A program made the position numbers and the translations under genes. Below are positions 43,258-51,537 of a stretch of DNA of 64,000 nucleotides, piece by piece; the stretch's first letter is position 1; every line of letters starts with the position of its first letter. Source of the stretch: Ruminiclostridium papyrosolvens DSM 2782 (lineage in GTDB: Bacteria > Bacillota > Clostridia > Acetivibrionales > DSM-1351); NCBI RefSeq assembly GCF_029318685.1, contig NZ_CP119677.1, positions 4,641,001-4,705,000 of the forward strand, written 5' to 3'. The notes under the pieces are model-generated. The model ran no database searches, had not been told where the DNA came from, and worked only from the letters and a program-made list of their open reading frames with translations.

Positions 43258-44448
43258 TTATAAAGCTACCTTATCCAATATACCCTTTAGCTTTGCAATT
43301 GCTATTCCGTAATTGCATATACTTACCTCCTGAGCGTTGGCAGACTCTATACGGGAAAGTACATATTTTCGGTTAAACATACAGCAGCCACACTGAATAA
43401 CCAGTGAGTATTTTGACAAATCCTTTGGAAAGTCTGCCCCACTGACAATATCAACCGTCAGACCCTCTCCGGCTTTTTGTCTGAGAAGCCTTGGAAGCTG
43501 TACCCGTCCGATATCCTCGCTGAGGGGTGCGTGTGTACAGGCTTCTGCAATCAAAACAGCCGATTTCTCAGTTAGTGCATCAATTGCTTCTGCACCTTTA
43601 ATGTATGCAGAAACATCACCTTTGTATTCTGCAAATAACACGGAAAATGATGTCAACAAACTTTCCTCAGGTTTTTTTGCATATACCTTATCAAAGACCT
43701 GAGAATCGGTAATTATAAGCTTTGGCGGGTTTGCCAATGCCTTTAATGCACTGTCGAGCTTGTCGGTAGTAATACTCATAACCATACATTTTAAATCAAG
43801 TAAATCTCTGATTATCTGTACCTGCGGCAGAATAAGCCGTCCCTTCGGAGCCTGAATGTCCTGAGGCATAACCAGCAATACTAAATCTCCTTCGTTTACC
43901 AGATGTGCTGTTATGCTGCTTACCTCAAAATCTTCCGGTACGGCTCTTATAAGTTCTTCTCTGACTTTATCAAGTCCTGTTTTTTCCTTCGCACTGATAA
44001 CTATTGGCATAAGCCCAAGGGTGTCCTCTACCTGCTTTTTAATATCATTGGTATTCTCAAGTATATCTGCTTTATTGATAACAGGAATAACGGGGATTTT
44101 ACGCTTTTTAAGCTCATCAGTCCATTCCTTTTCCAACGAAAGCTCTGTCCCTGAAAAAAACACAATAGCTACATCTGTTTTTTCAATAGCTTTGCGGGTC
44201 TTTTCTATTCTTAATTCTCCCAGAGTACCCACATCGTCAAAACCTGCGGTATCAATAAACATAACAGGACCTATGGGATGCAGCTCCATTGCCTTGTATA
44301 CGGGGTCTGTGGTCGTTCCGGCTATTTCAGATACCAGAGCAATGTCCTGTCCCGTTATTGCATTAATTAATGAAGATTTTCCACTGTTTCTTCTGCCGAA
44401 CAGTGCTATGTGCAGTCTGTTTGCACCGGGTGTATTTGTAAGACTCAT
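43258..44448 (-). CDS. hydF: [FeFe]-hydrogenase maturation GTPase HydF
   Basis: The 396-residue scaffold protein builds the 2Fe subcluster before transfer to HydA. The N-terminal GTPase has FGRRNSGKSSLINAI (P-loop), DTAGFDDVG and PVINKADIL. A dimerisation domain follows, and a C-terminal [4Fe-4S] domain with EACTHAPLSEDIGRVQLPRLLR and LVIQCGCCMFNR. The usual pattern is CxH…HCxxC; here the second His is replaced by Gln (QCGCC). It follows hydG by 17 bp. No hydE is present in the window. Confidence 0.93.
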   Translation of the reverse strand: MSLTNTPGANRLHIALFGRRNSGKSSLINAITGQDIALVSEIAGTTTDPVYKAMELHPIGPVMFIDTAGFDDVGTLGELRIEKTRKAIEKTDVAIVFFSGTELSLEKEWTDELKKRKIPVIPVINKADILENTNDIKKQVEDTLGLMPIVISAKEKTGLDKVREELIRAVPEDFEVSSITAHLVNEGDLVLLVMPQDIQAPKGRLILPQVQIIRDLLDLKCMVMSITTDKLDSALKALANPPKLIITDSQVFDKVYAKKPEESLLTSFSVLFAEYKGDVSAYIKGAEAIDALTEKSAVLIAEACTHAPLSEDIGRVQLPRLLRQKAGEGLTVDIVSGADFPKDLSKYSLVIQCGCCMFNRKYVLSRIESANAQEVSICNYGIAIAKLKGILDKVAL

Positions 44449-44465
44449 TTTTTATTCCTCCTAAT

Positions 44466-45878
44466 CTAGAACCTGAAATCCCTCTTACCATCATGGAGCT
44501 CGCTTAAATGCTCTTTTACGATTCTTTTAACATCTTCGTTTTGCAGCAGTTCAACTTCTTCTTCTATCATTTTTTCACCTTTTGTTCTTGTATCTTCCGA
44601 TGCATAGTCTTCCAGATATTCTTTTAGTGTCATAATTGCATTGGGATGACAAACGTGTGCGATTGCACCGCTTTTAACAAGTCTCATAAACCTGTCTCCT
44701 GTTCTGCCTTCACGGTAACATGCTGTACAGAAACTTGGAATATACCCCAGTGTCAAAAGCCAGTTAACTATTTCATCCATAGTTCTTGTATCGTTAACTT
44801 CAAACTGTGCTGAGTTCTCCGCTTCTTTTTCCACGTAACCGCCAACACTTGTTGATGAACCTCCGCTGATTTGTGAAACACCAAGTTTGAGACATTCCCC
44901 GCGGGTCTTTTCCGATTCTCTTGTTGACATGATTATCCCTGTGTAGGGTACTGCGATACGAAGTATTGCTACAATTTTTTCAAATATTGAGTCTGGTATT
45001 GCATTTGAATATTCCTTCAAATCCACGTCATCAGCCGGTCTAATACGGGGTACGCTGATTGTGTGAGGCCCGACTCCCATTGCATCCTCCAAATGCTTTG
45101 CGTGCATAAGAAGACCTACAAAATCGTATTTATAAAGGTTCAGGCCAAACAGTACACCAAGGCCTACATCATCAATTCCGCCTTCCATTGCTCTGTCCAT
45201 GGCCTCAGTATGATAAGCATAATTGTGCTTTGGTCCCTTGGGATGCAGATACTCGTATGTGGGTTTATGGTAAGTTTCCTGAAATAATATATAGGTTCCT
45301 ATTCCCGCATCCTTGAGCTTTCTGTAATTTCCAACGGTTGTAGCGGCTATATTCACATTTACTCGGCGTATTTCGCCGTTCTTATGCTTTATTCCATATA
45401 TAGTTTTTATACTTTCCAATACATATTCTATAGGACAGTTTTCCGGGTCCTCTCCCGTTTCAAGGGCAAGTCGTTTGTGCCCCATATCCTGCAAAGCCAT
45501 GACTTCTCTTACGATATCTTCCTGAGACAACTGCTTTCTTGCAATATGTTTGTTTGAGCCGTGGTAGGGACAATATCTGCACTCGTTTACACAATAGTTT
45601 GACAGATAGAGAGGTGCAAACATTACTATCCTGTTTCCATAAAACTTCCTTTTGATATGCTCCGCAAGCCCAGACACTTTTACTTTAACTTCATCCAGCT
45701 CACATTCCAGTAATACTGCCGCTTCCCTGTAGCTTAACCCTTTGTACTCAGCTGCCTTCTGAAGAATATCTTCGATAAGCGGCATATTTTCCTTATTCCT
45801 GCGTGCATACTCCAAGGTTTCTAAAATTTCCTCATCATTAATAAAGTCTTCTGCATTTTTTGATTTACTGTTATACAT
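44466..45878 (-). CDS. hydG: [FeFe]-hydrogenase H-cluster maturase HydG (radical SAM)
   Basis: The 470-residue tyrosine lyase makes CO and cyanide for the H-cluster. The radical-SAM cluster motif is SNYCVNECRYCPYHGS (CxxxCxxC, residues about 90–105). The C-terminal auxiliary cluster motif FCTACYREGRTGDRF … AIAHVCHPNA (CxxC…C) is intact, so the dangler-iron site should be functional. It lies between the regulator gene and hydF on one transcript. The start is preceded by GTGGAGGAATTAAAAT. Confidence 0.96.
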   Translation of the reverse strand: MYNSKSKNAEDFINDEEILETLEYARRNKENMPLIEDILQKAAEYKGLSYREAAVLLECELDEVKVKVSGLAEHIKRKFYGNRIVMFAPLYLSNYCVNECRYCPYHGSNKHIARKQLSQEDIVREVMALQDMGHKRLALETGEDPENCPIEYVLESIKTIYGIKHKNGEIRRVNVNIAATTVGNYRKLKDAGIGTYILFQETYHKPTYEYLHPKGPKHNYAYHTEAMDRAMEGGIDDVGLGVLFGLNLYKYDFVGLLMHAKHLEDAMGVGPHTISVPRIRPADDVDLKEYSNAIPDSIFEKIVAILRIAVPYTGIIMSTRESEKTRGECLKLGVSQISGGSSTSVGGYVEKEAENSAQFEVNDTRTMDEIVNWLLTLGYIPSFCTACYREGRTGDRFMRLVKSGAIAHVCHPNAIMTLKEYLEDYASEDTRTKGEKMIEEEVELLQNEDVKRIVKEHLSELHDGKRDFRF

Positions 45879-45940
45879 ATTTTAATTCCTCCACAAAAAC
45901 AGATTTTTAATCTGACATTACGAGGATGTTATAAGTGGAT

Positions 45941-46186
45941 TTATATTTTCGAGTAAACGGTCTTTGTATTGACTCCCCTCAACATTCCCAACTTCCCTGA
46001 AAGGGAGCTGATAACATCGTTCGGGGCATCAACAACCACGCTTATAATGGAGACACCCTTTTCACGGTATGGAATACCCATTCTTCCCACAATATATTTC
46101 CCGAATTCATGCAGTATCAGGTTTATCTTTTCTGCTGACGTTATATCATCAACTATTATTCCTATCAGAGCAATCCTTGTCTCCAT
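45941..46186 (-). CDS. TM1266-family hydrogenase-associated regulator
   Basis: This protein of about 81 residues has an ACT-like/NikR-C-like fold: ETRIALIGIIVDDITSAEKINLILHEFG, then GRMGIPYREKGVSIISVVVDAP and SSLSGKLGMLRGVNTKTVYS. These small proteins commonly precede hydG and hydF and are annotated as iron-only hydrogenase system regulators; the mechanism is not established. ATG at 46186 follows AAGGGAGGCAGCCAA. It is the first gene of the operon, behind a long leader with a terminator. Confidence 0.9.
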   Translation of the reverse strand: METRIALIGIIVDDITSAEKINLILHEFGKYIVGRMGIPYREKGVSIISVVVDAPNDVISSLSGKLGMLRGVNTKTVYSKI

Positions 46187-46362
46187 TTGGCTGCCTCCCT
46201 TATAAATAAAATAAACCCCGGATGCTTTTACAGGCACGGGGTTTTCCTACTCCACCTTATAGCACCGTCTTACCACTCGGGACTGACCCTCGTGCATTCA
46301 GAACGATTATTTCAAATAAATCTCTTTGCTCTTAGCATTAAAACTTCGAGTTCAGATACTTT
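46187..46362 (-). promoter_or_regulatory. Leader with terminator upstream of hydrogenase maturation genes (possible riboswitch/attenuator)
   Basis: The leader is about 175 nt from the expected start to the first gene. A GC-rich intrinsic terminator (stem 46213–46220 with 46237–46244, then a T-rich run) ends 15 bp before the RBS. Upstream, GCAC (46292–46295 read on minus) can pair with GTGC (46262–46265) around a GGG/CCC mini-hairpin, with a purine-rich GGTGGAGTAGG joining segment. It matches none of the common riboswitch consensus sequences I know (TPP, SAM-I, FMN, cobalamin, T-box). Confidence 0.55.
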
Positions 46363-46368
46363 GATAAT

Positions 46369-46397
46369 ATTTTAACATAATCACACAGTACCTTCAA
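46369..46397 (-). promoter_or_regulatory. Promoter of the hydrogenase maturation operon
   Basis: On the minus strand, TTGAAG (46392–46397), a 17-bp spacer and TAAAAT (46369–46374). It places the transcript start near 46362 and so defines the long leader. Confidence 0.65.
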
Positions 46398-46489
46398 GTT
46401 AATAATTACCCACCTTTTAAGATAAATATTGCAAAACCTGTCCGTCACTACTAAAATATATGTAACTCACAAATTATGGAGGATGCTAT

Positions 46490-46882
46490 ATGAATTGGTT
46501 CAGAAAATTTATGATTGGAAGGTACGGACCTGATCATTTGTCCGCCGGACTTCTTTTTTTATCATTGCTTATTTCATTAATAGGTATGTTTGTACCGATT
46601 AACTGGTTTGGTTATCTGGCTTATATTCCGCTGCTTCTGAGTCTTTACAGATTGTTTTCTAAGAATATTTATAAAAGAAGAGCGGAAAACAGCAAGTTCT
46701 TGAAGCTCTGGAATCCAATTGCGGGATGGTTCTTTAAAAGAAAAAACCGTTTAAAGGAATCTAAAACTCACAAGTACTTCAAATGCCCTCAATGCAAGCA
46801 AGAGGTACGTGTTCCCAAGGGTAAAGGCAAAATTCAGATAACCTGTCCAAAATGTAAGACAGAGTTCATACGAAAATCCTGA
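46490..46882 (+). CDS. Membrane protein with C-terminal zinc ribbon
   Basis: The 130-residue protein has an amphipathic start (NWFRKFMIGRYGPDHL), two hydrophobic segments (LLFLSLLISLIGMFVPI and FGYLAYIPLLLSLY), a basic linker, and a C-terminal zinc ribbon with CPQCKQEVRVPKGKGKIQITCPKC (CxxC…CxxC). The same fold class is seen in other small clostridial membrane proteins, whose role is unknown. ATG at 46490 follows TGGAGGATGCTAT. Its stop lies 10 bp from a short palindromic repeat. Confidence 0.8.
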   Translation: MNWFRKFMIGRYGPDHLSAGLLFLSLLISLIGMFVPINWFGYLAYIPLLLSLYRLFSKNIYKRRAENSKFLKLWNPIAGWFFKRKNRLKESKTHKYFKCPQCKQEVRVPKGKGKIQITCPKCKTEFIRKS

Positions 46883-46892
46883 CTATATTATT

Positions 46893-46970
46893 CCCGTATA
46901 AAATTATATCAATGGCTGCTTCTAAGCTTCCATTGATATAATTTATACAAAACTAATTTTGCAACAACCC
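46893..46970 (-). repeat. Short derivative of the palindromic repeat family
   Basis: CCCGTATAAAATTATATC and AATGGCTGCTTC are followed directly by TAAGCTTCCATTGATATAA and TTTATAC, i.e. both arm ends of the long element without the central ~150 bp. The right side keeps the outer arm ATTTTGCAACAACCC. It forms a clean hairpin between two convergent genes and encodes the last residues of the minus-strand gene. Confidence 0.8.
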
Positions 46971-47177
46971 ATCCTTTTTCTTTTTATGACGCTTACAGTA
47001 AGGAAGATATTTTGAATTTTCGTTATGGTATTTTAAGCACTCGGCACAGTTTCCATGACGTACACATGATTTCTTTTTGCAATTGCATTTTTCTAATCCG
47101 TTTTCAAGAACCATCCCCACAATCTCCTGCCTTCCCTTAATTAAGGTATTTTTTATAAGGTAAGTATCCTGCTTCAT
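46953..47177 (-). CDS. Small cysteine-rich protein
   Basis: The 74-residue protein has seven cysteines and several histidines grouped in CNCKKKSCVRHGNCAECLKYH and YLPYCKRHKKKK, consistent with a zinc- or metal-binding fold. Small proteins with a HGxCxxC…YCKR pattern occur in many clostridia without known function. The C-terminal LLQN lies inside the arm of the neighbouring repeat. There is no membrane segment. Its RBS is not strong, so the exact start (47177) is moderately sure. Confidence 0.7.
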   Translation of the reverse strand: MKQDTYLIKNTLIKGRQEIVGMVLENGLEKCNCKKKSCVRHGNCAECLKYHNENSKYLPYCKRHKKKKDGLLQN

Positions 47178-47324
47178 CCGGCAAATGTCAACTGATAGAG
47201 TGGCTTTTGAAGATTATAGCTAAAATAACGTGCCTAAAAAAATAAATAAATAATTTACTACTCTTTTAGTAATTGAATATTTTTTTCATTCATAACATGA
47301 GACCTCCTTATTACAGCTTTATAA

Positions 47325-48524
47325 CTATATTTTCCCCATCTTGCGTCCGAAAAGCTTTTGTAATCCATTATATATCGGAGCTGACTGTTTAGCCATCAGC
47401 GGGCCGGTAATTGCCAAAATAAGCACATATAGCACTGCAAAGGATTGGATGACCGGCAGAAGTCCTCCTGCCTTGCCCATATTCGCCATTATAATTGAGA
47501 ATTCACCTCTTGATACCAGCGTAAGACCGATGTTTGCTCTGGCTTTTCCGTTTATCCCAGCCGTACGCCCGGCTATTATACCGGAAACCAAATTGCCGAT
47601 AATTGTAAGTACCGCCGCTATAACTGCCATCCAAACTGCACCGCCCAGAGACAAAGGGTCAATTGTTAGTCCGAAGCTGAAGAAAAATACAGCTCCGAAA
47701 AATTCCTTAAAGGGAAGAATATTATGCTCTATTCTTTTTGCATGTACAGACTCTGCAAACACCAGTCCCACCAACAAGGCACCTATAGCTTCGGCAACGT
47801 GCAAAGATTCTGAAAAACCTGCCACCAGAAACAAAAACGCCATTACTATCAGCAGGAACAACTCTGTAGACGGAATATCCAGAAGTTTGTCAAGATATTT
47901 AATGACTCTCTTACCCACAAAAAGCATAAACATTATAAAAACTATGGCTGTGGCTGCGGTGAAAATAATTCCCCAGACAGACTTGGAACCGCTCAAAAGT
48001 AACCCTGATAATATAGATATATGTATGGCAATGAACAAATCATCAAACATAATCATTCCCATAATTATTTCTGTTTCCTTATTAGCTGTTCTTTTAAGGT
48101 CCATCAGCACCTTCGCAACAATTGCTGTTGAGGAACTGGTCATAATTCCGCAAATAACCAGAGTTTCCTTTATTGGAAGTCCTCCAATCCAGCCCATAAT
48201 CAAACCCGTAGAAAAGTTGATTAAGATATAGAATAACCCACCCGTCAATATTGATTTCCCGGATTTAACAAACCTTGATACAGAAAACTCCATGCCCAAG
48301 CTGAAAAGAAGGAAAAGAATACCCAAACGTCCCATAAACTCAATGAACTGTGAGCTTTCAATAAACCTAAGATCAAGTATGCCATAATGCGGTGCATGTG
48401 GGCCTACAGCCATCCCAATCAAGATATAAAAAGGGATAACTGAAAAGCGCAGCTTTTTTGATATCAACCCCATCGCTGCTATTAATGCAACCGCCAAACC
48501 AATTTCAAAAATTAAATTGTGCAT
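47325..48524 (-). CDS. khtU: K+/H+ antiporter KhtU (CPA2 family)
   Basis: The 399-residue integral membrane protein has about 12 helices. Conserved CPA2 features are FLLFSLGMEFSVSRFVKSGKSIL, ICGIMTSSSTAIVAKVL, MIMFDDLFIAIHI with the acidic exchange site, and VSRGEFSIIMANMG near the end. It expels K+ in exchange for protons. It overlaps the stop of khtT by 1 bp, so the pair is co-translated. No TrkA-N domain is fused; control is by the separate KhtT. Confidence 0.93.
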   Translation of the reverse strand: MHNLIFEIGLAVALIAAMGLISKKLRFSVIPFYILIGMAVGPHAPHYGILDLRFIESSQFIEFMGRLGILFLLFSLGMEFSVSRFVKSGKSILTGGLFYILINFSTGLIMGWIGGLPIKETLVICGIMTSSSTAIVAKVLMDLKRTANKETEIIMGMIMFDDLFIAIHISILSGLLLSGSKSVWGIIFTAATAIVFIMFMLFVGKRVIKYLDKLLDIPSTELFLLIVMAFLFLVAGFSESLHVAEAIGALLVGLVFAESVHAKRIEHNILPFKEFFGAVFFFSFGLTIDPLSLGGAVWMAVIAAVLTIIGNLVSGIIAGRTAGINGKARANIGLTLVSRGEFSIIMANMGKAGGLLPVIQSFAVLYVLILAITGPLMAKQSAPIYNGLQKLFGRKMGKI

Positions 48525-49015
48525 TATAACCTCCCCTCTCTGATATAGTTTTTGAATACTTTCAAATTTTTTCTTTCTCCCATGACAATTAACGTGGAAT
48601 CAGCAGTAACCTGATAGTCCGGCCCGGGATTTATATTCTTATCACTGTTTTTTTCAATCACTGCCAGTATGGTAATTCCGGTCAACTTGCGTATATTCAT
48701 TTGTGCAATGGTCTTCCCGACACATGCAAAACCTGCTTCAACCTTATACCACTCAATAACCAATCCACCTAATACTACCTCTATGTTGTCCAATGACTTG
48801 GGGCTATACGCCATACCCCCAATAATACCTGCCAACAGCCTTGCTTCTGCATCCTCCATACTTACCATTGATGCACTGTCATCTTCTCCATTATAAAAAT
48901 GGTACAACTCTCTGCGGCCATCGTCGTGAATAATAACCACAATCTTATCTCCGCCGTTGACTTCCATTTCAAATTTCTTTCCAATTCCCGGCAAATCTAA
49001 CTCTCTGATTATCAC
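48524..49015 (-). CDS. khtT: KhtT regulatory subunit (TrkA-C domain)
   Basis: This protein of about 163 residues starts at GTG 49015, with GGAGGG seven bases upstream, giving MIIRELDLPGIGKKFEMEV, the typical KhtT opening. The N-terminal ~70 residues are the regulatory domain. Residues about 80–160 are a TrkA-C (RCK_C) domain with VIEWYKVEAGFACVGKTIAQMNIR and VTADSTLIVMGERKNLKVF; in other KhtT proteins this domain binds c-di-AMP and activates the transporter. It pairs with khtU. Confidence 0.92.
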   Translation of the reverse strand: MIIRELDLPGIGKKFEMEVNGGDKIVVIIHDDGRRELYHFYNGEDDSASMVSMEDAEARLLAGIIGGMAYSPKSLDNIEVVLGGLVIEWYKVEAGFACVGKTIAQMNIRKLTGITILAVIEKNSDKNINPGPDYQVTADSTLIVMGERKNLKVFKNYIREGRL

Positions 49016-49289
49016 AAGTATTCCCTCCAAAATTCTCGTTCTTTTTATATACTCCTTACAAAAACCCATTCTAAGGCGAAAGTCTGTCTACGATTCAATA
49101 TACGTATATTCTCCTGTCCTGAATTTACTATGCAATCTGATTCTAATAAACACTCTGATTCTTTTATTTTCGGTGATGCTGCTTTTAAAATTACTTATAC
49201 ACCTCTCTTTTTTTAGAATTTCATCTTAAAATTGCGACAGAATTTATTATGGGTAGCCCTAAAAAGCTATGTAACTCTAAATTGAATCG

Positions 49290-49379
49290 TATGGCTGTGT
49301 ATATTAATAGTCCTGTCGTTTAATACTATTCTGCCTGTCCTCTCACATCATTGTCAGAGAGAAGCAGCCCCAGCCCATA
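49290..49379. ncRNA. Candidate structured RNA (three-way junction) upstream of khtTU
   Basis: TATGGCTG (49290–49297) pairs with CAGCCCATA (49371–49379) with one bulge. Inside, AATAGT (49306–49311) pairs with ACTATT (49325–49330), and TCCTCTC (49338–49344) with GAGAGAA (49357–49363), extended by CTGC/GCAG. On the plus strand a T7 tract follows the outer helix; on the minus strand the element lies 275 bp before khtT. The strand is unresolved. Confidence 0.4.
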
Positions 49380-49851
49380 TATTTTTTTGCGGAACTATAT
49401 ATCCGTATATTTAGTTGTAATATTAATCCAATACCTTAGATAAAACTTTAGTAAAAATTTGATAATCAAATGGTAATTCAAATGCTAATCAACCATTTTT
49501 TTAACAGATAAGAATCAGATGGTATTCATCGTACTCTCATTTTAGCTTATTTAAGCACAATTTTCAATACTTTGTTTGAAATTTTTTATTTAATACTTAT
49601 TATCGATGATTATCTCAGTAAATCATGTGTTATATCTATAAATCATTTTTGACATTTCAAATAATTGGTGAAACACTTTTTTACACATACATAAATCATA
49701 CATTTATGTAAACAAATTGCATTATTACCATTATACAAAATCTATACCCAAAATGATTATAATTGAACCATTATAACTCAAATCCTCAACGCTTCCTTAT
49801 TATTTGACTAAATTTCACAGCTATCATTCATAAGCCCTTCCCAAGAGGCAT

Positions 49852-49880
49852 ATATATACACTGTAGACGATGCCATACAG
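49852..49880 (+). promoter_or_regulatory. Candidate sigma-E promoter of spoIIID
   Basis: ATATATA (49852–49858), 15 bp, CATACAG (49874–49880) fits the mother-cell sigma-E consensus (ATA-type -35, CATACA -10) and the known sigma-E control of spoIIID. Confidence 0.55.
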
Positions 49881-49962
49881 CTTTTTAGCGAGTTTTACTT
49901 GCTTAAAGGATAATATATCTACGCTGCAATAAATAATGCCTTATCAAAAGGGGGGTATATGG

Positions 49963-50211
49963 TTGAAGGAGTACATAGAAGAGCGGGTTTTGGAACTCGC
50001 AAATTATATCATCGACAAAAGGACAACAGTACGATACGCCGCTAAAAAGTTTGGAATAAGCAAGAGTACCGTCCACAAGGACGTAACCGAACGGTTGGAA
50101 AAAATAAATCCTGTACTGATGAATGAAGTGAGAATAATACTCGAGGAAAATAAGGCAGAAAGGCATATACGAGGTGGCGAAGCAACAAAGGCAAAATATC
50201 AGGCGAAATAA
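49963..50211 (+). CDS. spoIIID: Sporulation transcription factor SpoIIID
   Basis: The 82-residue DNA-binding protein reads KEYIEERVLELANYIIDKRTTVRYAAKKF, then GISKSTVHKDVTERLEKINP (recognition helix) and RHIRGGEATKAKYQ, matching SpoIIID. It switches mother-cell genes from the sigma-E to the sigma-K stage. The start is TTG at 49963 with AAAAGGGGGG eight bases upstream; nine codons farther upstream there is an ATG, without a site. It is a single gene with promoter and terminator. In Bacillus it neighbours mbl; here the two are 7 kb apart. Confidence 0.95.
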   Translation: MKEYIEERVLELANYIIDKRTTVRYAAKKFGISKSTVHKDVTERLEKINPVLMNEVRIILEENKAERHIRGGEATKAKYQAK

Positions 50212-50240
50212 ATTTACATAGAGAAGCCAAAATTAACGAT

Positions 50241-50271
50241 AAAAGCCGGCTGTTTTAAGCATCCGGCTTTT
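50241..50271 (+). terminator. Terminator after spoIIID
   Basis: AAAAGCCGG pairs with CCGGCTTTT around a 13-base loop. The following ~320 bp up to the SGNH gene are AT-rich with no recognisable gene. Confidence 0.85.
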
Positions 50272-50597
50272 ACCATTAATTGATACTTTATCCTTTTAAA
50301 AAATACATTCAAAAAGACATTCTAAAGGAATATAAATATTTTTCTTGTAAAAGCTTAAATAGCACAATTTATTACAAATCTGATACACATTCATATACAA
50401 TTAATATTATAATCTTAATTGTAAAAATAGATTTTATTTTGTAAAGAGGTGATAGCTGACGTAGAAGATTGTCCAAGGAATTTATATGCATTTTTTATTG
50501 GACATACTAATTTTTCAAGGCTATTGATATCTTTCTCAATAGCTGCATTCTCAATTGGTATATATGAAAATTTATGGAAAAAGTTAAGGGGATTACA

Positions 50598-51515
50598 ATG
50601 AGAGGGGTAAAAAGAAGGTTCAACGTTAAAAAAAGGAAAAGAAGACTGGCAATTGCTGGAATACTGATTTTTTGTATTGCAACAATTTGGCTCTTAGCTA
50701 CCCGCCAGACAGAGCAAAATAAAATCCTTACATCAGGCAGAGCCGAGAATAAGCCAAGTGCGGTGCAAACCGAAACATCGGCATCCTCGGAAAAAAAGGA
50801 AATTGCAACATCTACCTCACCGACACAAAAAGATATTGCAAAATCTACTGTAGCAGGGACAAGCAATACTAAAAAAACTGTACCAATAACCAAAAAAGGG
50901 AATGCGCAATCTGCGAGCAGCAGTCCGGCAACTTCAAAAGATACACATCCCCAAAACAATAAGCCGCAGCCAAAAAATACTAATTATTCGCAGGTTTTTA
51001 AAAAGGATATTTTTATAGGAGACTCTATCACCGAAGGAATGTCCGACTTTGATTTTCTGGAAGAGGACAATGTATGTGCAAAGCTTGGTCTAAATCTGAA
51101 TACAATCGATCAACAGATTGAAAAAGCCCAAATAATGAAGCCTGAAAGAATATTTCTTTTAGTTGGTTCGAATGACATAGAAGATGACGGTACAACACCG
51201 GAAGCATTCAAGAAAAAATATGCTGATGTTATCCGAAAAATTAAGAAATCTATTCCTGGGGTAAAAATCTATGTACAATCAATACTTCCTGTTTTACCGC
51301 AGGTCACTCAAAAACACCCTATCGTCAACAATGACAGAGTAGGAAAATTTAATTCTGCTATTCAGGCGATGGCCAAAGAGGAAAACATAAGCTATATAAA
51401 CATAGCTTCGTTGGTAAATGATTCAAGTAAAAAGTTATATGAACCTGACGGACAACATTTCAAGTCCCAATTTTACAACTTATGGCTTGATTATCTGGAG
51501 TTAAATACAAAATAA
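50598..51515 (+). CDS. Membrane-anchored SGNH/GDSL hydrolase
   Basis: The protein of about 305 residues starts at ATG 50598, after AAGGGGATTACA. A basic N-terminus (RRFNVKKRKRRL) precedes one membrane helix (AIAGILIFCIATIWLLA). A long Ser/Thr/Lys/Pro-rich linker of about 110 residues spans the wall. The catalytic domain follows: IFIGDSITEGM (block I Ser), LLVGSNDIED (block III Asn) and EPDGQHFKSQFYNLW (Asp and His). It is an extracellular esterase or acetyltransferase. As first gene of the MBOAT/DHHW cassette it probably acts on O-acetyl groups of a surface polymer. Confidence 0.85.
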   Translation: MRGVKRRFNVKKRKRRLAIAGILIFCIATIWLLATRQTEQNKILTSGRAENKPSAVQTETSASSEKKEIATSTSPTQKDIAKSTVAGTSNTKKTVPITKKGNAQSASSSPATSKDTHPQNNKPQPKNTNYSQVFKKDIFIGDSITEGMSDFDFLEEDNVCAKLGLNLNTIDQQIEKAQIMKPERIFLLVGSNDIEDDGTTPEAFKKKYADVIRKIKKSIPGVKIYVQSILPVLPQVTQKHPIVNNDRVGKFNSAIQAMAKEENISYINIASLVNDSSKKLYEPDGQHFKSQFYNLWLDYLELNTK

Positions 51516-51537
51516 AATTTAGGAGAGATAAACAAAA

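Larger units (their letters stand above)
49016..49962. other. Long non-coding region between khtT and spoIIID
   Basis: About 950 bp with no gene that has an RBS on either strand. It holds one GC-richer folded segment (49290–49379), the likely khtT upstream control region, and the spoIIID promoter near 49852–49880. The rest (about 49400–49850) is very AT-rich and featureless. Confidence 0.6.

Noticed and set aside
46187-46362. Known riboswitch (SAM-I, TPP, cobalamin, T-box) before the hyd genes
   Set aside because: None of the conserved cores of these classes could be found in the leader. The GGTGGAGTAGG stretch is not a T-box TGG-N-ACCGCG motif.
47341-48231. Long plus-strand open frame (about 296 codons) opposite khtU
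   Set aside because: It is the complement of a well-conserved transporter, has no RBS, and its translation has a composition typical of antisense membrane-gene frames (Ser/Ile/Asn/Pro-rich).
49016-49400. c-di-AMP (ydaO) riboswitch before khtTU
   Set aside because: This would fit the KhtT biology, but the characteristic GGGTGAAT-type core segments are absent on the minus strand.
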